Shown: positions 37,921 through 51,900, counted from the stretch's first letter. The stretch: DNA of 64,000 bases from Hyperoplus lanceolatus (GCA_026929865.2 CM049406.2:26002001-26066000), one strand, 5' to 3'. Made by a program: numbers and translations. Notes: generated from the sequence alone by a model not told the origin.

Positions 37921-38289
37921 AGGTGCAGTGTGTAATATGACATCATCAAGAAAGTTCTACAAAGTTCTAGAATGCAACACTCCCTGGGTAACCCCAACCC
38001 TTTCGAATAATAACAGAAGCTACAGTGGCCTTCAAGGACAAGAACAATTTTAAACAATGCACCTGATGACATTCCAACTATGACACTTCCAACATGGCGG
38101 CACTAGGCCTTGGTCCAAAATATGCAGAAATATGGACATATATGAGACCCTTTCTAAGGGAAAAAATAATAATTAAAAAAAAATGTTAAAAAGCTATTAT
38201 GCACTAAACTAAATGTACTTATGGGTATTATAATTACTTTCTACAAAATCTGCTAGGAAATAAAACCCAAAATTCTACACACTACAGGT
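37921..38289. mobile_element. TTAA-type MITE B, 369 bp
   Basis: Ends AGGTGCAGTGTGTAATAT...ATTCTACACACTACAGGT, between TTAA at 37917-37920 (shared with element A) and TTAA at 38290-38293. Same family as A, opposite orientation. Confidence 0.8.
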
Positions 38290-38297
38290 TTAAAATG

Positions 38298-40082
38298 CAG
38301 AGGTGGAAAGAGTACAAAAATATTCTACTCAAGTAAAAGTATGATTACTTGGATGAAATTTTACTTAAGTAAAAGTAAAAGTACTGGTCTAAAAATCTGC
38401 TGAAGTAAAAGTGAAAAAGTAGCTGATTTAAAATGTACTTAAAGTACAAGTTACTAGTTACTTTTTGACAGCGGGAGGGGGCAGGGGTCTCTTCTGTGTA
38501 GGGCATTCTTTATATAGACAAGGGGATATAAATCTCAAACTAGTTTTGTTTAATTAATGCAACACTTTTACAAATTAAAGTGCACAAATTAAACAAATCA
38601 TGTCACCACACATGTATGGATGTACACTGTGTCATTATACTTTAGATAAGCAAATATGGAGCAAATGTTAATGAGGGAATGGGAATGTAACCGGTCTACA
38701 GACCTAAACAGACTGCAGCTGCAGTTCTAATAATGTAATTGTGTATAATTGATCTAAACCATGGACATTGCAAGGTTAGGCTGCTCGATTTTGACAAAAA
38801 TCATAATCATGATTATTTTGATTGACATTGTGTAATCACAATTATTAGACAATTATTCATTGATTTAAGAACTGCAACATGCACTTATTTAACATTTGAA
38901 ACCATGACTTTTGACTTTAAACATATCCTAATTGAACTGAAAACAAGGAAAATGCAAATAGCCTAAGTAAAACATCCATCCATCCATCCATCCATCCATC
39001 TTCTACCGCTTGTCCCGTTAGGGGTCGCGGGGGGGCTGGAGCCAATCCCAGCTGCATTGGGCGAGGGCAGGGTACACCCTGGACAGTTCGCCAGTCCATC
39101 GCAGGGCCTAAGTAAAACATATTTTTTATAATTAAATAAAATAAGTGTCAAAATCAAAATAAACCGTTGCAAATGTTGTTGATAGGGCACATCTTTTGCT
39201 AGCAGGAATGTGAGGGCATATTCTATTTATATCTCATGGAGCTGGCTGGATAAGCAAGTTGCATTGTAGGCTACAGTGTTCTTAATTGATGACTGTTGTG
39301 GTGGCAAGAGTCAAGGAGCTTTAAACTTCCTGTGTTTTTTATTCCTTTATTGCTTGGTCATAGTCCACTTGGATTCGACTTAAAGTGAGTAAACTAATTA
39401 GTCGTGATGTTTTGAGGTGCAGCTGGGTCGGATATGCCTTTTTTCTCTCTCTCTCTCACGGTCGCGCATGTCATTGACTCGCGTGTCCGCGCATAACATA
39501 TTTTGCACATTGTTTTAGTCTATTACTTTGACCTTTCTTCTCAACCAAAGGTTGACTTTCTGCCGTCTTCTGGAAGTTTTTCAAAGCTCCCGGCAACACG
39601 CACGGTCTCCATCCTACTCTGCACTGTTAAGCTGAAAGCTAGGTGAGGGAGGGGCCGATCGCACGGCTGGATGAAAGGTTTGCTGCATTTAAAAGCCTTC
39701 ACGTCTTCACGTGCGGTACAATGACAGTTTAACTAGGGTTATTTTGTTTTAATGATAGAGGGAAGCAATGTTTGTTGTTATCATTTAGTCGCAATGATCC
39801 TGTCGATCATTCTCTGTGTTAGTTTCCGGTATTGTGCCGTAAAAATAAAAGCCCCCCGCGATTTTTCTTTTCTTTTCTCTCCTTTAGGCTATCAATTTTA
39901 TTACTCAGTAACGCAGGTGATATAAAATGTAGCGAAGTACAATACTTCAAAATAAACATAGGCTACTCAAAGTAAAAGTAAAAGTATAGGTTTTAAAAAT
40001 CACTTATAAAATTACAAGTACACGAAAAAACTACTCAATTACAGGAACGCGAGTAAATGTAATTCTCTACTTTACACCCCTG
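38298..40082. mobile_element. hAT element (non-autonomous), 1785 bp, exact 8-bp TSD
   Basis: Ends CAGAGGTGGAAAGAGTAC...CTCTACTTTACACCCCTG, with subterminal AGTAAAAGTA repeats. TTAAAATG flanks it at 38290-38297 and 40083-40090. No transposase ORF is present. It contains a retroposed tail at 38976-39105 and ends only about 50-130 bp before the nop9 promoter candidate. Confidence 0.9.
38976..39105 (-). mobile_element. LINE 3'-tail insertion (Rex3/RTE-like) with (GGAT)n end
   Basis: On the minus strand it starts GGCCCTGCGATGGACTGGCG, continues CAGGGTGTACCCTGCC and AGCTGGGATTGGCTCCAGC, and ends in (GATG)n. An exact 15-bp duplication, GCCTAAGTAAAACAT, flanks it (38961-38975, 39106-39120). The Rex3/RTE assignment rests on the recalled (GATG)n tail of that family. 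Confidence 0.8.
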
Positions 40083-40129
40083 TTAAAATGTAAAGCGATA
40101 TAAAAAAAAGCCTGGTTTGCATCAAACAA

Positions 40130-40216
40130 ATCAGAAGGCCCCGCCCAATACGTGGTCCTACGTCATCACCACGCGTCGATAACACACCGCCTCCGTCAGC
40201 ACCAGACGTCTCACAC
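40130..40216 (+). promoter_or_regulatory. nop9: Probable nop9 promoter and 5' UTR exon 1
   Basis: The start-codon exon opens with a clear acceptor (TTTCCTATTTCAG at 40953-40965), so an upstream non-coding exon is required. A good donor, CACACGTGAGTT, ends at 40216/40217. Just upstream is a locally CpG-rich stretch with a GC-box-like CCCCGCCC (40140), a CRE/ATF-like TACGTCATC (near 40160) and an E-box CACGTG that overlaps the donor. This fits a TATA-less housekeeping promoter. The transcription start is inferred, not seen. Confidence 0.5.
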
Positions 40217-40965
40217 GTGAGTTAAACTACAATTTGTTATCTACCATTCATTCTGTAACATACATACATATTTGCACGGATAAAGCAAAGTGTCTCATTT
40301 AAATAAAAACTTGTCAAAAATGTCCCTTTGTTTGGAAAACAACGAGTCAGTTTGTGTTGCTGTGCTCGTATTTGCAATCAGCATGGACGAGTCCCCTTAA
40401 AGGAATATATCAATACAACGTCTCACCGCTTATTGGCAACTACGTTGACCTTGTAGAAAAACATTTATGAAATGATCTGAAGCAATAGTAGCCAGAGGTG
40501 AATTCGGCATACGTTGCTGTCACCTAGCAGCTAAGTAGCTCATGTTTACATTGCATTTCCCCCACATGCCCCTTAGTCTCCAAAATGATCGAAAACACAA
40601 CAATTGGTACTGCAAGTAGGCTACTCATTGTTTGTCTTACTGTCTACCAAAATAAAGGCCTACTGATTTCAGGAAGTGCTTCCTCCTTTTAACTACATGT
40701 ATAAAAGTTTAAATGATTGTTATTTAGATTAGATTGTTGTGTCTTGTTTTATGTTATTTGGTTATAAAGTAAAAATACAGGCAGCATTATTCACTATCAC
40801 TATTTTACTTTATATTATTGTAAAATACTTAATATTTGCCACAAATTCCAAAAAAATCTCACATTAATATGAAGTACAGTGTAGACAACTGTTGATTAAG
40901 ACCTGTGGTGTGGTTTGGTGATTCAGAATGAATGTGGACTTTAATCATCTCTTTTCCTATTTCAG

Positions 40966-41047
40966 GCCAAAGACCAAACGGAGCATATTGTCTATCGACT
41001 TACGGACACACTTCTTCTCGTAACCTGCACGCTGTGGGGTCTGAGCT
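40966..41047 (+). other. nop9: nop9 5' UTR part of the start-codon exon
   Basis: The exon begins after TATTTCAG and runs 82 bp to the ATG at 41048. The ATG opens a frame that joins exactly to the Puf-repeat exons. A second in-frame Met at residue 55 (MSVGYFRR) would remove the basic tail and is less likely. Confidence 0.6.
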
Positions 41048-42917
41048 ATGCTGGCCAAACCAGAGGAAAGGAAGGCAGAGAGAGGGGAGGTGAAGAAGAG
41101 GAGGCACGGAGGAGAAGATGGAGCAGAAGGAGGAGGAGAGAGGAAGAGGAGGGGAGGGAATGACGGAGGAGAAGGAGGCCAAAGGAAGCGTCCGGAACGT
41201 CTGGATGCCATGAGCGTGGGCTACTTCCGCCGAGTCGGGGAGACACTCAGTGAAGGCTTTGAAGAAAATGAGGAGAGAGGTGAGGAGGAGTATTATTTTA
41301 CTGGAGATGTCATGTGATCAGGCAGAGTGCACTGGCATTCAGTTCAAGTTGGAAATATGCAGAATTAAGGGGACATTACACAACTCTGGTACACCATCAT
41401 AGTACAGTAGAACAAGAATCTTTGCTGATTCTAATTCAAGTTCTTTGGATAATACAAGCTATCAGAAAATGTCACGTTGAGTTTTGAGGGAAACTGTGAC
41501 GGAGAGTGTTCTTCTGACATATAACCGGTAGGGATACAAATATTTGAATAAAATTATTGGAAGATAATTGATAATTAAAAACAATGGGTTTGTTGTGGTG
41601 AAATATCAGTGTCTACTTTCAACTGTAGCCCCTTTGTTTTAGTTTCTCGCCTAACACTACATTTTACAATATAACATAAAACCAATCAGTTTGACGTAAC
41701 CTTGGCCCAATACACATTTGTACTCAACAGCACTTGAACACATCACAATGTTACTCTCATAAATAAAGGTAGGGTTAAATTTACCAGTTTATTATAGTGC
41801 ACATGTTAAATTTTAATTTTTCTTTCTTGTCATATTTTCTCTTACAGAGATGTTTGTGGAGAATGTCCTGACAGAAGTGAGAGGCAAAGCGGCCTTGGTA
41901 GCCACGGACATGACGGGCAGCATCACTCTACAGAAGCTGCTCTCTCAGGCCAGTCTGGACCAGGCAGCGGCGGTGATGGAGGAAGTGGGGGGAGAGTCAG
42001 GGGAGGGCTTTAAGACGGTTTCTTGTGACCGCTGTGGTGGACACGTAGTGGAGAGCGCAGTCAGACAGATGTCCAAGTGGACCGGTAAGACCCTTGTGTT
42101 TCGCATCTCAATTATTCAATCAATAACCCTTTTATTCAACGAGATAACAACTTGTTTTGAGTTTAAAATCTATTTTCTAAGAATGACTTGGCAAAGAAAG
42201 CAGAACTATAATAAATGTATAAGTAAGTCAACACAACCTACACAGTCACATACAATTTTCACAAGATCAGGGACAAGAATACAAAAGTTAAAAGTGACTG
42301 ACTACACAGCTAAAAGGAAAAAAATAAATCAACCTGGACAGATAAAATGAATAAAACTGGAAGTTTTCACAAAGATATACCTTTACAAACAATTGAAATG
42401 ACAGTGAGAGAACTATCTTCTCTGTCCTTTAACATTCAACAAAGCTTTAAATTCCAACGCACTAACATCTGTAGAACATTCTGAGAGTGCAAGCCATAAT
42501 GACTTCTGCTTGTAGTCATGTAAACTCATGAATAAGGGACCCGCCCAAGGAGAGACTTATAAATTAAAACCCAACCAATATGTAATTCTGCGAGCAAGAG
42601 AAAGATTTTAGCAGTGGCATTGAGGGTACTTCTGAGTGGCCATCTGCTCATCACCGTATGAAACAAATGTCTGAGTATCAACAGCTGTGCGCGTCTCTCT
42701 CTCTATTTAGATACACCGCAGAAGGCGCCGTCTGACACCACAGAAGAAGAGGAGGAGACGTGTGGGCTGCTGGAGGCCCAGGTGTTGTATCTGAGCCAGG
42801 CGGTGAGGGAGAACACAGCCCAGTTCATCACACACGCTCACGGATCTCACGTGGTGCGCACACTCCTACACGTGCTGGCAGGGTGCATCGGACCGCCACG
42901 CACTGAGGCCAGACCAG

Positions 42918-42991
<74 letters not shown>

Positions 42992-45900
42992 GGGGGAAAG
43001 ACAGGTTTTATCCTCTTGTCTCTCCAATTATCATTCTTTATGTTACAATGATTTGGTACGTAAGTATCGTCTAAATTGTTATCTTTTCAGGGCATGTAAA
43101 GAGGAAGTATGAAGTATAATGCCATATAGCTGTGGACTACAACTCAATGCCTGTTTTTCCTTGTCTATACTTGTTTGTTTTGGCACCATTAAAGGTACAC
43201 AATTTGTCTTGTTTTTTCAACATTAATATGTGTCTAGATACTCTAAACGCCTGAAAAAAAAACAACCCCTCTCTCTTTTTCTCCACCCTTCTGAGAAGCT
43301 GTGTTCAAAAACCCCAGTCAGATCTTTCTCCCCTTATGATGTCAGAGGGGGAGAATCCACGCCCCCTCATTGCCAACCTAACTCTGCACCACCCCCACCT
43401 GTGATTAGCACACCCCCTAGGTGCCCCTGAATCTAACTGGCAGTTAGATCCAGGGCCAATTAGAGCAGACTGGGCTTTTTGGAAGGCAGGGCTTAAAGAT
43501 TCAGGCTCTTTTAATGGGGCGTTTCAGACAGAGGCTGAGCAGAGGAGATTCAACAATGGCCCTGTGAGAAATATAAAGGGTTTTTTGGACACTAAAACTG
43601 TTTTTTTTGTAGAAACCCAAATTACAATTCTATACCTGAAAATTGCTTAATTAGCAATTCCTGTTCCTAATATACAAATGGATGTCCAGACAACTACTAC
43701 TGTTTTGCTTTGATACTGAAGAAAAATTCATGTTGGAGATGCTGATATCCCAAGAAAATCTCTGTTGCACTGAATCTAAGAATATGTGTGTCATGTGTAT
43801 CGTGTCTGTGTGTGACTTGGACTCCAATAAAGAGTAGGATTTGTGAGGCAAACTATGGCCATCAGTTTCACAGCCACTGCTGCAGCTGTGTTGTTGAATG
43901 TCTGTTACCCTGTGTCGACCTTTACAAGACAGAGAGAGAGCATTCTCTGAGTTGAAAATGGTTATTATTATTTTGTCAACAAGAAAACGCGTTGCATCTG
44001 TTGTCTCTTGTCTGTCAGCACCTCCACAGACAGACGCTTGCTGCTTGAAGCTTGTGTTCATTTCTTTCCATTGTCTTCTTTTTATTCTTGCTTTTTTTCT
44101 TTCTTTCTAGGGGCAAAAGATCGCAACGTAGCCCCTCAGCTGACAGACTTTGAGATCCCCTCTTCGTTTTGGTACGAGCTGAAAAGCCTGACGGACGCCT
44201 TGATGGACAGCGTGAATCGTGAGTCATCTTTTCCTCTAAACACACGGGCACTTTTGTGTCTTCGCCATTTTCTGCTGCCAGAGCAAAGACGGCTTGTAAT
44301 ATGGTCAGCCCTCATCACACAGGGAACGTTCTAGCACACGCCTGTATTCATAACATTTAATAAATCGATCATTCCTTTGGTTAGTATACCTCTTTCTGTA
44401 CGGCTGTAGTTAGGAAGAAAACAATTAAAAAAGAAAAGCATGTCCCATCCAGCCGCGGCGCTACTAATGGGCCCGGGTGGGCCCAGGCCCACCCATTTTA
44501 GGCTGGGCCCACCCATCCTAGCTGTTCATCCAATCAGCGGCTTCTACCCCACGTGTGGCGCCTGCCGCCAGGCTGAGTCCCGGACTCCCGCCTCAGAGCC
44601 GCCTCTGACCAATCATGAGTTAGCAACGGTAACTAAGAGGGAGACGCCGGACAAGCAGAGCGATTTGGCAAGCTTTACGATGCTTTATGACAAAATCTAT
44701 GACAATGGCCAAGCAAAGCAGTTTATTTTCTTTTAAATTTACTAAGAAACACTCCGAGGAGCAAGAGGAGGAAACTCCTGCCTCTTCAAATGAGTTACCA
44801 TCCAGTTGGGCAGCTCTCCCCCCATCACCTCCCGTAGTCACCCCCTCTCACCGGCAGCAAGGCAAGTAGCCTAACAGTCTAACTTAACGTTAATGCAATC
44901 TGATCTCACAGACATCAGTGGGATTTCTGATATCAGGTTGCATTAACGTTAGTGTCTGGCTGTCTGTATGTACATTTTCTGGAGGGAAAAATAATATTGG
45001 CAGTAAGTTAACTTATGATAGCGCTTTATGTGTTATAGGAGACAGGGTTCAGCAGCATAGAACAGCTTAAAAGAAAGGCCAACAAGACAAACGAGAAAAA
45101 AGAAACACTCATAGAGGTGCTGGACGCATGCCCCCGTGATATCTTCCCCAACATGAATAGTCTCCTGCGGGCCGTCCTCACATTGCCCATGACGACCTGC
45201 TCTGTGGAAAGACTCTTTTCTGCTGTCAATAGAATAAAAACAGGCACCAGATCGACGATGTTGACAGACAGATTAAATGCGTTATCCCTGCTTTCATTTG
45301 AGAGGGAATTAACTGATTCACTGCAACACGAAGAAATTCTTGCTGTGTTCAGCACGAAACCCCGCCGTCTCCTATTGTAACAAGCCCACAAGCAAACTTG
45401 AATTGAGTTCATGTGTGATCAGCTATCGGACTGTTATCTTGTTGTTTCTATGGTTAGATGTTATTAATTTGATTACTCTGGAGAAATAAGCTACAGCAAA
45501 ATTCATTTGGGACCGTTTCCCTGCTGTTTTTGAGTTTTTTCCATGTTATTTCATATGTGTTTCTGATCTGAATAAGAATAGAATGAATTAAGAATAAATG
45601 GAGAGAGAAACAGACCCTCACCCTCCAAAGATATAATTCCGTTACAGTCTTTTTGTGCATTGAACGTTCAAGAGAGATATGAAGTTAGGCTTATTGCCAA
45701 GTCTTTGTCCGCTTCAGCACTGAGCTGAGGACAGCGACGGAAGAGCCACATAGGTATTAGTCGCTGTCCTCAGCGCCGCAGAAAAGTGCTGAAACGGAGA
45801 TGACGATGATGACGCTGTGTTTTTTTTTTTTTTTTTTGTCTTATTTTAACTGGCCCATCCAGTTTTCTGAAGGCCCACCCATAATCAAAATCCTGGCGCC

Positions 45901-48900
45901 GCTACTGGTCCCATCAACTTTTGAAAGGTATTCATTCAAACGGTCTGGCAGACATCCCCAATACAACAAACATTGCCTGACATTTCTAATCAGAAAAAGA
46001 CATGTTGAATGCGGAGGAGGAGGTTCAGGAGAGTTAAAGGGGAAGTGCTCAAGGACAGGTTCTTTTTAATAGAACGCCGTCTAGATTGTGTTTTGAATGT
46101 ATTTGATGAATCAAAGCTTGCAGGTTTTAATGGCAAAATGAAATCAAGTCAATAAATAACCTTGGGGCGAGTGCATGCGGTGCTGAGAAAGCTAAGTGGC
46201 TTTTACCAGCGCTCTCCTGCACAGGGGCAAGAGCAAATGTGATCACATTTCTGAAATGCACCCAAACAGAACCTTGTCTGGTGTCTAGTCAACACAAGTC
46301 TCTGGAAAACGAGAGAGAGAGAGAGAGAGAGTGAGAGAGCCCACATAACGTGCCTGAGATACAGCTCTTCCAATCTGTCTTGGATGTGATGGAGGCTGGC
46401 ACAGCAGGAGCCAATGAAATATAACAAGCCACAGCACTGCACACACCATGAAGTCAAATCTGTTCAATTAAAGGCCAGGACACACCGGTCCGACTACCCG
46501 AAAATGGAGTCTGCCGTTTCAGGCAGCTATTTCAGGAATATAAATATAGATATAGATATAGATATAAATACGTATTTATATCTCTGTACCATAAAGAGCA
46601 CCATTTTTTTAGCAGAGAGTGTCGAGCATGGTGTCGAGCCGTCAAGAAGGGTTGATGCATGTGAGTACTCGCTGAACGAAACAAACAAACACATCCGGGT
46701 GTCACTGATTCGCTGGCCCTCCACCAATCAAATTGCTCTGACTGAAAGACTGCCCGACGCTGATTGAACATGTTCAAACGGCTAAAAAGAAGCCTGACGA
46801 CGGCCGACGTCACCAAACACACCAAACAGATTCGTGTCCCCGCCCCCTCCAGACTCTCCGACGGCGATTATCGGGCCGGTGGGTCCTGGCCTTTACAGAC
46901 TAAATGCACTGTGAGTGTGTGCTGTTAAAAGGGCTGGAAAGAGTATTCTGCTTCTGGTTCCATCAACACCCCATACATATACTGTATGTGCTTGAGCGCA
47001 GTATGTGTCCTATGTCCAGAAGGATATACATGTAGGTGTATTTGATCACAGATCAATTAAATGCACATTCTGATGATCCCATAGCAACATTTCATTTAAA
47101 AACCGCCCTCATCCAGCCAAGGCTCCACCCTACCAAAGCAATAGAGCTGAGTCAAATTAAAGTCAACGTTTAAATGATATATTAGGAAGGAAATATTGCC
47201 AGACCCATAATGGATTTTTGAGGTCAATACTGAAAATGACTTATGATACAGATCCCCCAGGTTTGTTTCTCTATTTTACAGCATCAGAGACAAGAAACGT
47301 ACTGAGGTAGACATATTGCACTTGAGAATTCAACTTTTTAGAGTTTCTAAATGGCCTCAAACCTAGTTTGACATTTCTTGTGCTGAAATTTCCTGTTACT
47401 TATCGACCAATACGTACACAGACATCAATATGCTAATATCAGCTGTCGGATTGATTCGCTCAGCTCTGTAAAGAAATGCATTTAATGGGTATTCGACACC
47501 AGTGTTTCGGTTAGAAAATGTAAATTTAAAACTTTTTGTTTTTTCTTTGGCCTCAGGGCACCTTTTAAATTGCCTGAAAACTGTAGGATTCATTTTTCAC
47601 TCTCGTCATTTCTCTTTCCCTCGTCTAGTGAGTGTGGCCGACTCTGCTGCCAGCGCAGTGTTCCAGATCATGTTGACTGTGTGTCACAGGAAACGGCCCA
47701 TACTCTGCAAGCAGCTCCTCAAACGCATCGTGGACTACCTGACCAGTCGCAGCGCCGCGCCAGGAGTTAGGTCAGAACAACCACTCTGAAAGTGATTACA
47801 TCATGTTTTGATAAAAAAAAGTAAACTCTTTATTAATTAACACAAGAACTAGTGTCAAATGCTATAGTTACAATGTTTTAGCTTTTTCTTTTACAATAGA
47901 ACAATGATGACACATACACACAAAACACTAACAACTAACGTGAAGGTGGATTGCCTAAACATCTGGCAGTATTAAGGCTTACATCACCTATTTTTTTTAA
48001 TGATCTTGAAGATTTGTAATGGAAGGTGAGCTACCCATCCATTATTTTGTGACTTGGTAGATTGATATTCAGGTAATTTCTTTTCTCGACTATGGAAGAG
48101 ATCAATGATGATGTGAGCAGCTATTAGTCTAGGTTTTGAGCGTGAGTGTTGATTGTTGCGTGATGTATTTTGTCGACTTTTCTGTTGCGTTGTATGAATG
48201 TTCTGTATGTAAGTATATGTTTTTATTCTACCTTTTTGATTTGTGAACTAAAGAAGACCCCAGGAAGGGTAGCTACTGTCTAAGACACACTAATGGGGAT
48301 CTTTAATAAACTAAAACTAAGCCTCTAGGAATGAGTCGCTTACACCAACAAAATGTTATGTAACCGCCGCCTCCTGTGTTTGCGTTTCTCCCAAGCCCCA
48401 ACCTCAGCGATGTTTACCAGCATCTAATAAGGAAGTGACCACAACTGTAGTAACCCGGCATTGCCACTAGGGGCTGGATGCAGAAGACAGCCATTTCTCA
48501 TTGACTCCAATGTTAAACATGCCGTTTTCTAAGCATTATTAAAACTATTTCAGGCCTGGATTAAAAAAACATTCTAGTCTGTATGTTTAGGTCATATCTC
48601 CATGACAACACTGAGGGGGGTGAATTTTTTGGGACCACGCTAGTTTTTATACTTTTGGAAGTTAAAATGTATTGGCGGGATCTCTTGAGTGACAGCTCTC
48701 CGCCCGTTGTCCCTCACTTTGCCTCAGAGGTATACGTCAGCTACCTCCCTCCCCCCGACGTGAGGCGGAGTAAAAATCTCACAAAATGGCGACGCGCACA
48801 AACCAGGATTATTGGATGCCGTGTGAATAACTGAGGTCAGCCCGGATGCTACATCCATATTATTTACTATCTATGGTGTCCCCTTGCAGTCCACTGCTGG

Positions 48901-51900
48901 TCTTCCTCAAGGACCAGGCCTGCAGTCGCCTCATCGAGACCGTCATACAGCTTTCCCACAAGCCCCTGCTCCGAGACCTCTACAAGAACCACTTCAGGGG
49001 TCAGCTGGTGGACCTGGCCCTACACAACATCGCCAACTTCCCCGTACAGAGGCTGACCGCAGCCGTGGCCAAATTCAAGATGGTTGGTCGTCATATCTAT
49101 ACGTCATGTGTTTGAGAGATAGAGGATTTTTGAAAAATGTATGGATGACTCTGATTTAACTGTCTTTCCTCCGCAGTTCCCGAAGTTGTTTGACGAGCTG
49201 ATCCAGGGCATGGAGGCCATCTTGGCGGCGGGTCACATGGGCGTGATCGTCCAGCTGGCAGAGAGCTGCGCAGAGAGCGGAGAGAAGCAGACAGACATGA
49301 TGCAGAGTCTCATGCAGGTGAGCATCGTCAGAGAAATGTTGTTATTGAGATGTTACGGTCCTCAGAACGGATTCTGGAGAATGCTTAAATCAAGTCTAAA
49401 TCACTTTTTGTTAAAAACAGTGGCCACCTTAGCTAGCAACATGCCCATTTACAGCGTCTAGGCTGTGTATTAACACTGGATTTTTTTTTTCCAGCGCACA
49501 CACAGTATGGACAGGTAGCAGATCGTGAGGAGATATTCACTGATTTTGAAAAAGTGATTTAGCTGACTCCACATTTTTAATCAATAAAACAATACCCTTG
49601 TTTCTATTCATGTGTCTTATTTATAGCTGAAATCAAAGGTGTTTAACACCAATAAACCTACCTGATTGTCGATATGTTGCCCCTCCCCCCCCTCCAGGCG
49701 TTCCACTGCGCCGAGCCCGGCTCTCGACAGGTCAGCTGCCTCCCTCTCTTCATGTCCCTGCTCACCTACGAGGTGTACTACCACACAGACACAGCAGAGG
49801 GCGCCACACAGACAGAGGTGAGCAAACCCAGAGATGTACAGTAGTGGCCAAAAGTTTTGAGAATGACACAAATATTAAATTTTCACAGGGTCTGCTGCTT
49901 CAGGGTTTTTAGGTGTTTTTGTCAGATGTGTCTATGGTATACTGAAATATAATTACAAACATTTCATAAGTATCAAAAGCTTTAATGACAATTACACTGA
50001 GTTCATGCAACAAGTCAATATTTGCAGTGTTGACCCTTCTTTTTCAAGACCTCTGCAATTCTCCCTGGCATGCGGTCAATCAACTTCTGGACCAAATCCT
50101 GATTGATGGCAGTCCATTCTTGCATAATCAATGCTTTGAGTTTGTCAGAATTTGTGGGTTGTTGTTTGTCCACCCGCCTCTTGAGGATTGACCACAAGTT
50201 CTCAATGGGATTAAGATCTGGGGAGTTTCCTGGCCATGGACCCAAAATCTTTATGGTCTGTTCCCCGAGCCATTTAGTTATTACTTTTGCTTTATGGAAA
50301 GGTGCTCCATCATGCTGGAAAAGGCATTGTTCATCACCAAACTTCTCTTGGATGGTTGGGAGAAGTTGCTCTCGGAGGACGTTCTGGTACCATTCTTTAT
50401 TCATGGCTGTGTTTTGAGGCAAGATTGTGAAGAGAGCCCACTCCCTTGACTGAGAAGAAACCCCACACATGAATGGTCTCAGGATGCTTTACTGTTGGCA
50501 CGAGACAGGACTGATGGTAGCACTCACCTCGTCTTCTCCAAACAAGCTTTTTTCCAGATGCCCCAAACAATCGGAAAGGGGATTCATCAGAGAAAATGAC
50601 TTAACCCCAGTCCTCAGCAGTCCAATCTCTGTACCTTTTGCAGAATATCAGTCTGTCCCGATGTTTTTTTCTGGAGAGAAGTGGCTTCTTTGCTGCCCTT
50701 CTTGACACCAGGCCTTCCTCCAAAAGTCTTCGCCTCACTGTGCGTGCAGATGCACTCTCACCTGCCTGCTGCCATTCCTGAACAAGCTCTGCACTGGTGG
50801 TGGCCTGATCCGGCAGCTGAATCAACTTTAGGAGACGGTCCTGGCGCTTGCTGGACTTTCATAGGCGCCCTGGAGCCTGTTTGGCAACAATTGAACCTTT
50901 CTCCTTGAAGTTCTTGATTAAATTAATTTCCAAGGCAAAGAGGGACTTTGCAATTAATTGCAGTTGAGCTGATCACTCCTCATTACATTCTGGAGTATAT
51001 GCAAATTGCCATTATAAAAACTGAAGCAGCAGACTTTGTGAAAATTAATATTTGTGACATTCTCAAAACTTTTGGCCACGACTGTATACAGCCAAATCAC
51101 TTGTCGGGCTTTTAACTGTCGTCTTGACATTTCAGTTTAGCACAAAAGCTGACGACAGTTAAAAGTCTACACTCCTTTGCTGAATAAATGTTGCAGGTGC
51201 CATGCTAGACCCTCTCTCTCTCTGATATTCCAGGTGCCGCTGACCTCCATCTGTTACCATGGCTCCCGGCTGGTGCAGGCTCTGTCCCGGTTCAAAGAGC
51301 GTAGCCTTCTCCTGAGCAGCCTGCGCACCCTGCCCCCCTCTGACCTGCTGACTTTGGCTTCTGACCCCGCAGGCAGCCATGTTCTGCAGCACCTCATCAC
51401 CACATCCAGCGACAAGGGCAGAGGCAAGATCCTGCACAGACTGGAGGTACAGATACAGGGCCATTCCAATACCCTTTACACCCCTAAATTAGGACTGAAT
51501 GCCGATTGCACACAGCAGACAAAAGCCGGATGTTAGCGGGTTTAAAAATGTGTTTTGGCCGATGTGATAGGGATTTAAGACTATTGTGGAATAGACAGTT
51601 AGTCATGTCACAAGATGATCATTTTTACTGTTAGCTGTAAGTATTTCTGTTTGCTGTTTAAAATCCTACTACTGACTGTCAACACACCCCATGACAAAAA
51701 AACAACAATGACTTTATTCTTCTAATAAACATTGTATGTACAGTATATCCAAAGGCTTGTAGTATATCTTATTCCTCTGTTCCATAGAGTTCAGTGAGCC
51801 ACCACAAAGACACAACGGTTGCGTTCCGAATCGCATACTCTTTCTTTTTTCTATTCTACATACTACATCCCACGATAAAAATAATCTAATTAGGATGCAG

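Noticed and set aside
41046-41246. Minus-strand ORFs opposite nop9 exon 1
   Set aside because: They are the complement of the Lys/Arg/Glu/Gly-rich tail, which leaves antisense frames open. The plus frame splices correctly.
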